Shown in pieces: positions 1 through 5,712 of a DNA stretch of 6,008 bases. Source of the DNA: Planctomycetota bacterium (GTDB taxonomy: Bacteria > Planctomycetota > Planctomycetia > Isosphaerales > Isosphaeraceae); assembly GCA_021807585.1 (NCBI GenBank), contig JAKBCQ010000198.1:1-6008 (forward strand), written 5' to 3'. Position 1 is the stretch's first letter, and the number at the start of each line of letters is the position of its first letter. The position numbers and the translations under genes were made by a program. Under the pieces are notes generated by a model that made no database searches, was not told the origin of the DNA, and was given only the letters and a program-made list of their open reading frames with translations.

Positions 1-417
1 AAGTTTGCCCATAAAAGCCTCGCCGCGGCGACTCGAAAACAACACGTTCTTCGAATCGGGCGACCAGCCGAGAACGTCGTCGGCGGCGGTGTGAAACGTA
101 ATCGCCTTGGGAAGACCCCCGGCGACGGGAATAATGTAAACATCCATATTTCCCGATCGATCGCTCGAAAACGCGATCCATTTGCCGTCGGGCGAAAACC
201 GCGGGTAAACGTCGCGCGCGGTGTGCGCCGTGATTCGCCGCGCGTCGCTCGCCGATTCGTCGGCGGTCCAAACATCCCCAAGATAACAAAACGCGATCCG
301 ACCGTTATGATAATGCGGGCTTCGCGCCGCCTTGATTTCGGCCGCTTGCGCGTGCGAAAGCGCGGCACAGCAGACGACGATCGAGAAGGCGATCGTCTTG
401 ATCGATTGATTTATCAT
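1..417 (-). CDS. Secreted WD40-like (PD40/TolB) beta-propeller protein, probably tricorn-type S41 peptidase; N-terminus only
   Basis: This is the first 139 codons of a gene that continues past the left edge. The protein begins MINQSIKTIAFSIVVCCAAL and has a convincing Sec signal peptide: a lysine, a hydrophobic core over about residues 8-20, and an SHAQA-A cleavage site near residue 25. Propeller blades follow. I see GRIAFCYLGDVWTADE (39-54), RFSPDGKWIAFSSDRSGNMDVYIIP (split here as RFSPDGKWIAFSS at 73-85 and GNMDVYIIP at 89-97) and GWSPDSKNVLFSS (117-129). SPDGKWIAF is the PD40 signature. The order of blades and the ending RRGEAFMGKL resemble the N-terminal propeller of secreted tricorn-like S41 peptidases, which are usually about 1000 residues or more and degrade peptides. 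The protease domains would lie outside the window, so another PD40 protein such as an amidohydrolase fusion or TolB-like protein cannot be excluded. An alternative in-frame ATG at 432 would add MDFQH. Neither start has a strong Shine-Dalgarno. Confidence 0.78.
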   Translation of the reverse strand, partial: MINQSIKTIAFSIVVCCAALSHAQAAEIKAARSPHYHNGRIAFCYLGDVWTADESASDARRITAHTARDVYPRFSPDGKWIAFSSDRSGNMDVYIIPVAGGLPKAITFHTAADDVLGWSPDSKNVLFSSRRGEAFMGKL

Positions 418-432
418 ATGCTGAAAATCCAT

Positions 433-577
433 AGATGCTGGTTCAAAGAGCGTGACGATTCCGGATGATCGCCGGCGGAGCACGATCGTGTTCGTCGAAT
501 CGAGTGGAGAAAGCTCGGTCCGAACGATACGGATTCTTTATGTTAGCGTCGATCGTCGCGAAGAGGTCCTGAAAAAC
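433..577. other. Upstream region of the propeller gene, no gene seen
   Basis: This stretch lies between terminator T2 and the propeller gene start, so it should contain the minus-strand promoter and leader of that gene. I see an AT-leaning patch around 530-545 but no convincing -35/-10 pair. Plus-strand frames through here (for example 91-468) are arginine-rich antisense shadows. Confidence 0.4.
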
Positions 578-613
578 GGCGAATCGATCCCAAGAAAAAC
601 GGGCTCGATCGCC
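578..613 (-). terminator. Candidate intrinsic terminator T2 (minus strand)
   Basis: Read on the minus strand, GGCGATCGAGCCC pairs with GGGATCGATTCGCC across a loop of about nine bases. The stem has twelve base pairs with one mismatch and one bulged T. It is followed at once by GTTTTTC (T run at 576-572). This is a good Rho-independent shape, about 145 nt past the lipoprotein stop codon and upstream of the propeller gene. It would stop read-through from the lipoprotein gene. On the plus strand no T tract follows, so it should work in one direction only. Confidence 0.5.
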
Positions 614-667
614 TTGGTTCGAATGTGACGCGGTATGCGAGGATCTCGCGTCGAGCGACTGACGCCG

Positions 668-690
668 AAAAACGCGAGTGAAACCCGCGT
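668..690 (-). terminator. Candidate intrinsic terminator T1 (minus strand)
   Basis: On the minus strand ACGCGGG pairs with CTCGCGT (seven pairs, one of them G-U) across a TTTCA loop. The stem runs directly into a T run (672-668). It lies 67 nt downstream of the lipoprotein gene's stop codon at 757-759, the expected place for its terminator. A second, larger hairpin with its own T run follows at 613-578, so the two may act in tandem. Confidence 0.5.
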
Positions 691-756
691 GAAGTCGTCG
701 TCAGCCGATGCGACGAGCCGCGATCAATTCCAGCCGCGCCGGTTTGGATTTCAAGC

Positions 757-2700
757 TCAACGGCCGGGAACCGAGATCGGCGGGATCGACGATCGTGAGG
801 AACCCGCGGCGGGACGCTGCGCTCTCGGATCGGGTTCAATCGGCGGCGCCGAGCTTTGCTTAAACGCGGGCGGAGGAGGGGGGGGCGACCCGATTTCGGC
901 GGTCGGATCGATCCAAACAAGATCGCGCGCACGGAGCAAATTGCCGTGATATTGCGATGTCGGATCATATTGACAATACAGTTGGATCGCCTCGGCGCGG
1001 TCGCCGTCCTCCTCAAGAATCCGCGCCAGATTGTAACGAGCCCCCGATCGGAACAAGTAATAATAAGGACGTCCCTTGCCGGGTTCGGGAAGCAGCCTCA
1101 GCGTCTCGCGGAAGAGGAATTTGGCGTTCTTGCGCGATTCGGCGGTGTTCTCTTCAAGCCGGCAAAGCCCGAGGAAGTACGTCGAAGTCAAATCGAGCGC
1201 TTCTTGAATAAAAGACGGGATCGGCTTTTTAGAGCTTCTGAGCAGGATCGGGTGTTCGGGATAGCGGAACCGCACGTATCCCGTCTTCGACGACTCGAAA
1301 TCTCCCAAAAGCTGATCGATCCGCGGCTTAATCATCGGCAAATCGCGATCGAAGAGAAAAAGCGTTTGCTGCAGCGACCTCGTGTAATCGGCGCTCGAGA
1401 ATTGGCTCTCGAACACGTTGATCGGCAATTTCCAAAGCTCGACTTTGCCGAACCGTTTGCCGATCGCCGCGGCGAACGCGTCTCGTTGCGAAGTCGCATC
1501 GCGATATAAGATCATTTTTGTCCGTCCGACGAGTCGATTTTGCAGTTGCTTCATCCGGGGAGCGAAGTAACCGGGGCTTGAATCGATGAGGATATCGATC
1601 GTGCTGACGGCGAGGTCGGCCTGAGTGGTTCCGTAAAACGATTGCCCGGGAAGGTCGAGTCGATCGAGGATCGAGGGATCGATCGTCGCCTCTTCGAGCG
1701 TGGCGACTCCGTCCCCCTTCGCGTTGGGGATTTCGAGGCCGATTCGGGTGTCGAATAAATAAATCTTACCGTCGATCAAGACTCCGCACGTCCAGAGGAC
1801 GCGCTCTTCCTGCCCGCGTAACGTGTAGCCGATCAAGCCCGCATCAAGATTGAGCTGGCGGCAAAGCGCGATGAACAGCCACGCTCGCTCGGCCCAAACA
1901 CCTTGATCCTCGGTCGCCATGCCGCGGAAAAGGACGTCGTAAGGACGAGCGGGAACTTGCGGCGCCGACTCGGAACCGAGCTGACCCCCGGGAACGAGCT
2001 GGATCGACCGGATCAGCCAATCAAACACGCGACGCACGCGGGGGAGCGAATCGCCTTGTCCCGAGACGCGCCGCGCAATGATCGCATACATCAAACAGTC
2101 TTCAATATGCCGCGCGTCGCGGATCGTGAAATCACGTGATTGAAGCGTTTTAATCATGTCGGTCCCAAGCGCGGCGGCGAGAAAATCCCCCTCGGCGGGA
2201 GGAAGACGATACTGCATCGGCGGGATGGGAGCAACACGAAAGTATTCGTTAAAGTTCTCGGTGGCGATGCGGATGTTCTCGCCTCCCGGATCCTGCGGCG
2301 CCTTTTCGATCAGCGTGAGCGCGCTTTGCATCAATAAGTTCATACGTTCAGATACTTCTGATTTATCGACGGCGTCTTTGGGCGCGGCGGAGGGGGCCTT
2401 CGGCGCCGCATCGGTCGGTTTGGAAACGCTCGGCACGCTCGATGCGACCGTCCGCGACCGAGCCCGCGACCGCGATTCGGGCGAACTGTAATCACATCCG
2501 GAAACGAATGACGCGAATAGCAGCGCGACGATCCCCGCGCGCGGACCCGAACGACGAAGAACCGTTTGAAATCGACCGTCGATCCGATTCGACGATCGCC
2601 CGGCCGTGCCGAATCGAATCGCTCGAACTTCGTCCGAAAGCCGACCCGTGCGGGAAGGAACGATAAGTTGAGGTACAAAAACGCCTGGTTCGCGAATCAA
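757..2700 (-). CDS. Predicted lipoprotein with degenerate transglutaminase-like domain and TPR-like C-terminal region
   Basis: Residue numbers here count from the most upstream in-frame start, GTG at 2799 (680 aa). A signal segment GIVALLFASFVSGC ends in lipobox VSGC with Cys102, so the mature protein should be lipid-anchored. A Ala/Pro/Ser/Lys-rich linker (103-145) follows. Residues 298-355 (core ERAWLFIALCRQLNLDAGL, then LIDGKIYLFDTRIG) resemble a transglutaminase-like fold. By eye, the catalytic Cys position falls at W302 and the His position near 335-336, with only D350 kept, so the domain is probably non-catalytic. Residues 412-460 carry further features I associate with this planctomycete family. 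Helices at 528-627, including ARYNLARILEEDGDRAEAIQLY, look like TPR. The tail from 638 is proline-rich, with six consecutive prolines. No ATG precedes the lipobox. I chose TTG 2700 (647 aa) because GGGAG sits seven bases upstream; GTG 2799 is the alternative. Role unknown. Confidence 0.8.
   Translation of the reverse strand: MIREPGVFVPQLIVPSRTGRLSDEVRAIRFGTAGRSSNRIDGRFQTVLRRSGPRAGIVALLFASFVSGCDYSSPESRSRARSRTVASSVPSVSKPTDAAPKAPSAAPKDAVDKSEVSERMNLLMQSALTLIEKAPQDPGGENIRIATENFNEYFRVAPIPPMQYRLPPAEGDFLAAALGTDMIKTLQSRDFTIRDARHIEDCLMYAIIARRVSGQGDSLPRVRRVFDWLIRSIQLVPGGQLGSESAPQVPARPYDVLFRGMATEDQGVWAERAWLFIALCRQLNLDAGLIGYTLRGQEERVLWTCGVLIDGKIYLFDTRIGLEIPNAKGDGVATLEEATIDPSILDRLDLPGQSFYGTTQADLAVSTIDILIDSSPGYFAPRMKQLQNRLVGRTKMILYRDATSQRDAFAAAIGKRFGKVELWKLPINVFESQFSSADYTRSLQQTLFLFDRDLPMIKPRIDQLLGDFESSKTGYVRFRYPEHPILLRSSKKPIPSFIQEALDLTSTYFLGLCRLEENTAESRKNAKFLFRETLRLLPEPGKGRPYYYLFRSGARYNLARILEEDGDRAEAIQLYCQYDPTSQYHGNLLRARDLVWIDPTAEIGSPPPPPPAFKQSSAPPIEPDPRAQRPAAGSSRSSIPPISVPGR
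878..885. repeat. G8 homopolymer inside the lipoprotein gene
   Basis: Eight consecutive G on the plus strand encode, on the minus strand, part of the six-proline run near residues 639-644 of the lipoprotein. Slippage here would change only the last roughly 40 residues, a proline/serine-rich tail of low complexity. Such tracts are prone to sequencing error as well as to replication slippage. Confidence 0.8.
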
Positions 2701-2823
2701 GGGGTTGCTCCCGGTTCGTGATCGAGCGAGTCGACTCGCCGAGCATGGAATGACGAAGATCAAGTTCGAGGGCGAATCGACGCGGATCGGTCCCAACACG
2801 CTAACGACTCACACCAAGATCAT

Positions 2824-2859
2824 AACCGGTTCATCGCGATGAGAAACCCTCGATAGGGT
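2824..2859. promoter_or_regulatory. Cluster of three short palindromes, candidate operator region
   Basis: Three dyads lie head to tail within 36 bp: AACCGGTT (2824-2831), the perfect 12-bp palindrome TCATCGCGATGA (2831-2842), and ACCCT-CGAT-AGGGT (2846-2859). They sit in the divergent intergenic region, just upstream of the furthest possible start of the lipoprotein gene. The location would suit regulator binding to that promoter, but no regulator gene is in view and the function is inferred from symmetry alone. Confidence 0.3.
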
Positions 2860-3386
2860 CGCGACGGTGGAAACAACCGGTGTCGCGGCGGCGCGCCGGG
2901 CGCGAACCGTCCACGCGCGGTCGATGAACCGTATCTACTCTACGTATGGAAATCGAAGCGGTTCGATCGGCGGCGCGATTTTATGCAACCGATCGCGGGG
3001 GAGGGCTCTCAGGGCGACGATCGAGGGGCCGTGTCGTTATGCGTCGAGGGATGACGTTATCAAGAAGATTCGTCGGCTTAACGCGAGCCCCGCCGGTCGT
3101 TACGGTGATTCGCGTGATCCGACGACGATCAAATCCACAATGCTCATCCGAGGAGTACATATCCTGATATTAACTAAATACTGATCTAGCATCGCTTCGA
3201 GTCGACCCCGATCGGACTCTCTCTCGACCGCTCTCGCCGTCCGTTTTCAACCGTCGCCGGCGTTCGATCGCCTAATCCTTTAAGTCTTTCGATCATCGCA
3301 TCGAAACAATCGTAAAACTTACAACCTATTAATACTTATCTTTTGATGTGCTGATAGATGTTTTGTTCCAGGTGAGAAGATCGGCG
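2860..3386. other. Divergent intergenic region, no convincing gene
   Basis: About 530 bp separate the palindrome cluster from the prepilin gene. The plus-strand reading frames in it (for example 2867-3184, GTG start) are arginine-rich and low in hydrophobic residues, with no recognisable domain and no good ribosome binding site, so I do not call them. An inverted repeat CGATCGG...CCGATCG (2964-2970 and 2989-2995, 18-nt loop) is present but may reflect the general GATC excess. The part from about 3160 onward becomes AT-rich, consistent with promoter DNA and a leader for the plus-strand cluster. Confidence 0.5.
3300..3365 (+). promoter_or_regulatory. AT-rich promoter/leader candidate for the prepilin gene
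   Basis: This stretch is much more AT-rich than its surroundings and contains TATTAATACTTATCTTTT (3327-3344), with TATTAA and TTATCT as possible -10 elements, about 45-60 bases before the ATG at 3387. I cannot identify a clear -35 hexamer at 16-18 bp spacing, so the exact promoter is undecided. Confidence 0.3.
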
Positions 3387-4331
3387 ATGACGAAGCGCTC
3401 GAACGCGACGAGAGGAATTTCGTTGATCGAGATCTTGATCGTCGTCTTCATCATCGGAGTTCTCGTCGCGTTGACGTTGCCCGCGGTGCAATATTCGCGG
3501 GCCGCGTCGCGCAACATCTCTTGCTCGGCGAATCTGAGACAAATCGGAATCGCGTGCGGTAATTACCTGTCGTCGAACGGAACATTCCCGGCGGGAACGA
3601 CCGCGCACTCGAACATGTCGATGTTCGTCGCCTTGTTACCCTACCTGGATTTGGTTAATTTACACAATAGTATTAACATGAGCATGCAACTGTATCGTAA
3701 CGCCGATCTGGCGCGGATCTCCAATGAAAGGGCGTTTCAAGCGACGATTGGAATATTGATTTGTCCCGACCAGCGCGATACCGAAAGGAACGCGGGTTCA
3801 ACGACATACGCCGGGAACGGCGGATACGACGCGCAATCGGAGCGATTCAACGGCGTGTTCTCCGATGATAATCCGCGAAAGATCGTCTCGCCTGCTTCGA
3901 TTCTCGACGGCATGTCTCAAACGGCGCTCTTCACCGAATGGATCGTCAATCCGATCGGTTCGCAAGATCGGCTCGCGACGGTTTTCAACACCAAGGATTT
4001 GAGGGCCGCCGATGAATACGATTCGTTTGTCGCGGCGTGCCGCTCGATCACATTTGAAACGTCCAATTTCAACAACGTCAAAATGGCGCATTGGGCCGAT
4101 GGTGAAAACGGCGAGACGATCTACACGCACGATTTATCTCTGAATGAAAACACCTGCTTGAATTATCATTCAATCAATTATGGAGCGTTTACCGCGGGAT
4201 CGCGCCATGCGGGAACGGCGAATATGCTCGCGTGCGACGGGAGCGTTCGTTCGATCAAGAAATCGACGAGCCCTGCTTTATGGAGGTCGCTGGGATCGCG
4301 CGACGGCGGCGACATCGTCGACGGTTTTTGA
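3387..4331 (+). CDS. DUF1559 (H-X9-DG) prepilin-type N-terminal cleavage/methylation domain protein
   Basis: This 314-residue protein has a class III (type IV pilin-like) leader. MTKRSNATRG is followed by ISLIEILIVVFIIGVLVALT, with predicted prepilin peptidase cleavage after Gly10 and the conserved Glu at +5 (E15). The hydrophobic helix (11-30) anchors the protein and would pack in a pseudopilus. DUF1559 marks follow: SCSANLRQIGIACGNY (45-60), a CPDQ (126-129), YAGNGGY (141-147), ILDGMSQTALFTE (172-184), and the C-terminal H-X9-DG motif with H274 and D284-G285, then SRDGGDIVDGF at the end. Length is typical of the family, which is amplified in planctomycetes; individual functions are mostly unknown. 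I chose ATG 3387 over an in-frame GTG at 3348 because it puts the leader at the normal length and is preceded by GGTGAGAAG. It heads a same-strand cluster with the next two genes. Confidence 0.93.
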   Translation: MTKRSNATRGISLIEILIVVFIIGVLVALTLPAVQYSRAASRNISCSANLRQIGIACGNYLSSNGTFPAGTTAHSNMSMFVALLPYLDLVNLHNSINMSMQLYRNADLARISNERAFQATIGILICPDQRDTERNAGSTTYAGNGGYDAQSERFNGVFSDDNPRKIVSPASILDGMSQTALFTEWIVNPIGSQDRLATVFNTKDLRAADEYDSFVAACRSITFETSNFNNVKMAHWADGENGETIYTHDLSLNENTCLNYHSINYGAFTAGSRHAGTANMLACDGSVRSIKKSTSPALWRSLGSRDGGDIVDGF

Positions 4332-4346
4332 GATCGCGCGGCGATC
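4332..4346 (+). other. Intergenic hairpin GATCGC-GCG-GCGATC
   Basis: A perfect six-base-pair stem with a three-base loop starts directly after the prepilin stop codon and ends nine bases before the ribosome binding site of the next gene. No T run follows, so it is not a standard terminator. It could be a processing or 3'-stabilising structure that lets the prepilin message outlast the downstream genes, or a by-product of frequent GATCGC words. Confidence 0.35.
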
Positions 4347-4365
4347 AATCAAAAAGGATACTATT

Positions 4366-4869
4366 ATGAAACGAATCGTGACATCGGCCATCGCATTGGG
4401 TTTGATGATTAGCGCGGTTGTTTACTTTTGGCATCGACCTCAAACTGTTTTTCGAGGCTCGGCGAGGACGTTTTACGTTAAGAAAGACGTGATCGAAGTC
4501 GACGGCGTTTCGCTTTCGGTGATCGCGCCCGAGCCGAAAAGTAAGCTTCCGAAGGGGAAGGTTTTTCCGTTCTCGATCATTTATTCAAACTCGAAGAAAT
4601 TGGAACCGACGACGATCGAAATTCGTCTTCGGCATGAAAAAGCCGGCAAGCGTGAGTGGAGCGGCAATACGATCGCCGAACCGACGGAGATGCGATCGAA
4701 CGGGAGACTTTACGAAGGCTCGCTCCGCGCCCCCGGACGACCGGGACGTTATCAAATCATCGTCATCGCACATTTTACCAAGATTATACCGTTGAAAGAC
4801 GCGTCGGGAGGAGCCGGATTCGAGGAGATCGACGTGGCGAAGCCGGGGCCGTTCATTAATTTTCTTTAA
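4366..4869 (+). CDS. Small exported or membrane-anchored protein, probable beta-sandwich domain
   Basis: I do not recognise the family. The 167-residue product starts MKRIVTSAIALGLMISAVVYFW: a basic start and one hydrophobic helix (about 4-22), without an obvious cleavage site. It is therefore either a signal peptide or an N-terminal anchor with the rest outside the cytoplasm. The remainder alternates short beta strands: TFYVKKDVIEVDGVSLSVI (35-53), FPFSIIYSNS (67-76), TTIEIRLRHE (82-91), RLYEGSLRAPGRPGRYQIIV (114-133). The GRYQIIVIAHF strand after a proline/glycine turn is typical of Ig-like or carboxypeptidase-regulatory-like domains, but this is a shape argument only. The ATG at 4366 has AAGGA seven bases upstream and lies 34 bp after the prepilin stop, so co-transcription with it is likely. 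A longer frame reaching back to 4180 overlaps the prepilin gene and is not used. Confidence 0.82.
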   Translation: MKRIVTSAIALGLMISAVVYFWHRPQTVFRGSARTFYVKKDVIEVDGVSLSVIAPEPKSKLPKGKVFPFSIIYSNSKKLEPTTIEIRLRHEKAGKREWSGNTIAEPTEMRSNGRLYEGSLRAPGRPGRYQIIVIAHFTKIIPLKDASGGAGFEEIDVAKPGPFINFL

Positions 4870-4919
4870 TGTTTACGTTTAAATATTATTAATTCTAGTC
4901 ACGCTGGAGGATTTCGGTA
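4870..4919 (+). promoter_or_regulatory. AT-rich spacer with strong ribosome binding site
   Basis: The first thirty bases after the stop are strongly AT-rich (TTTAAATATTATTAATTC), in contrast to the flanking genes. A strong GGAGG (4905-4910 region) lies nine bases before the ATG at 4920. The AT block could be an internal promoter, but no well-spaced -35/-10 pair is clear. Confidence 0.3.
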
Positions 4920-5477
4920 ATGAAAGCTCGATTGACGATCGCGACGTTGTGCGGAATCGTGCCGCTGTTCGGTTTGTTTTTCGGAGTGATGAGCGCGGGA
5001 TCGACATTATTATGTTCGTTTCTTTATGGGTTACAGTATTTCCTGGTTATGATTTCGATTCTTGGGTCGATCGCGACGCGCGGCGAAACGAGGCTTCGAT
5101 TTCTTGGATTTTTGGTGTTCGCGACGGGATATGGAATTGTCGGCTGGATGATTTTTCCGACGATCGAGCGCGGCGAATCCACGCCGTCCGCAGCGCCGAT
5201 CGAACGGATGATTCAATTTTCGGCGTTAAAAATCGCTGAAAGTCGTTTCGGGCCTCTTACTGGAGGGCGAATCCCAAACGAGCCTCCCGGCGATAAAGCA
5301 GCCGAAGCGTATTGGAATTCGGTTCAATCGGCTCGGTCCCTCGTATCGATTTTTTGGGGATTCGCCGGATCATTCTTGATTATTTTCATCAAACGAAAAG
5401 CCGATGCGATTGAATCGAAAAGCGACGGATCGGGGAGTTCGAACCGAATTCGCGACGTCGGTTCTCGTGCACTATAA
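4920..5477 (+). CDS. Four-helix integral membrane protein of unknown function
   Basis: I do not recognise the family. The 185-residue product has four hydrophobic segments: about 5-25 (TIATLCGIVPLFGLFFGVM), 28-50 (TLLCSFLYGLQYFLVMISIL), 61-81 (FLGFLVFATGYGIVGWMIFP) and 138-157 (ARSLVSIFWGFAGSFLIIFI). Positive charges at RGETRLR (54-60) and KRK (158-160) suggest that the loop between helices 2 and 3 and the C-terminus are cytoplasmic, which places the 56-residue loop 82-137 outside. The C-terminal tail (160-185) is serine-rich and charged. The start is supported by a strong GGAGG nine bases upstream. It follows the beta-domain gene by 50 bp on the same strand and is the last gene of the cluster. 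It may serve as an envelope partner of the two exported products, but this is inferred from position alone. Confidence 0.82.
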   Translation: MKARLTIATLCGIVPLFGLFFGVMSAGSTLLCSFLYGLQYFLVMISILGSIATRGETRLRFLGFLVFATGYGIVGWMIFPTIERGESTPSAAPIERMIQFSALKIAESRFGPLTGGRIPNEPPGDKAAEAYWNSVQSARSLVSIFWGFAGSFLIIFIKRKADAIESKSDGSGSSNRIRDVGSRAL

Positions 5478-5495
5478 TAACGAGAAAATACAAAC

Positions 5496-5651
5496 GCCGG
5501 CTCGGTCGGCGACTCGCCCTCCCGTCGGACAAACATCGGCTCGGTCGAAGCCTCGCCCTCCCGTCGGACAAACCTCGGCTCGGTCGAAGCCTCGCCCTCC
5601 CGTCGGACAAACCTCGGCTCGGTCGAAGCCTCGCCCTCCCGTCGGACAAAC
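5496..5651. repeat. Four tandem copies of a 39-bp direct repeat
   Basis: Copies run 5496-5534, 5535-5573, 5574-5612 and 5613-5651. Copies 3 and 4 are identical, copy 2 differs from them at one base (the first), and copy 1 at five. The conserved 3' half reads CTCGCCCTCCCGTCGGACAA followed by AC. There is no spacer between copies, so this is not CRISPR. The unit is thirteen codons long and keeps frames open: minus-strand readings give VCPTGGRGFDRAE, LSDGRARLRPSRG and FVRREGEASTEPR repeats. The last recalls REGEAPTEP-like strings I remember as spurious repeat translations in planctomycete genomes, which would make this a dispersed intergenic repeat family. That link is from memory, unchecked. 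Copies 2-4 can form a small hairpin GGCT-cggtcga-AGCC. The array lies between convergent genes. Confidence 0.92.
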
Positions 5652-5685
5652 GCCGATCGACGTTCTGATCGATGAATGCATGTCT

Positions 5686-5711
5686 AATATTTGCAACGAT
5701 TTTCAAATATT
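5686..5711. terminator. AT-rich inverted repeat beside the isomerase stop codon
   Basis: AATATTTG (5686-5693) and CAAATATT (5704-5711) are perfect eight-base arms around a ten-base loop. On the minus strand the hairpin begins almost directly after the isomerase stop codon (5715-5713). It lacks a GC-rich stem and a following T run, so it is at best a weak or atypical terminator. Placement between convergent genes would allow it to serve either strand. Confidence 0.3.
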
Positions 5712-5712
5712 C

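Noticed and set aside
610..640. tRNA-like GGTTCGAAT T-loop motif
   Set aside because: The flanking bases do not form a T stem, and no acceptor or anticodon arms can be drawn. Similar TTCGA words at 2961 and 5438 fail in the same way.
543..1016. 157-codon minus-strand frame overlapping the 3' end of the lipoprotein gene
   Set aside because: Composition is dominated by Arg, Ser and Pro, without domains. It overlaps the real frame and runs through both candidate terminators.
856..1509. 217-codon plus-strand reading frame opposite the lipoprotein gene
   Set aside because: It is arginine-rich with no hydrophobic core or known motif, and lies antisense to a well-supported gene. It is the expected shadow of biased codon use.
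2867..3184. 105-codon plus-strand frame in the divergent intergenic region
   Set aside because: GTG start without a good ribosome binding site, basic low-complexity composition, no motif.
4180..4365. N-terminal extension of the 167-residue protein
   Set aside because: It overlaps the conserved C-terminal end of the prepilin gene. The ATG at 4366 has a well-spaced AAGGA and gives a clean N-terminal hydrophobic segment.
5496..5651. CRISPR array
   Set aside because: The 39-bp units are contiguous, without unique spacers, and no cas genes are nearby.
5389..5706. Minus-strand repeat proteins (LSDGRARLRPSRG and VCPTGGRGFDRAE repeats)
   Set aside because: They arise because the 39-bp DNA unit is a multiple of three without stops. 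No start signal or flanking domain supports translation, and several frames look equally open.
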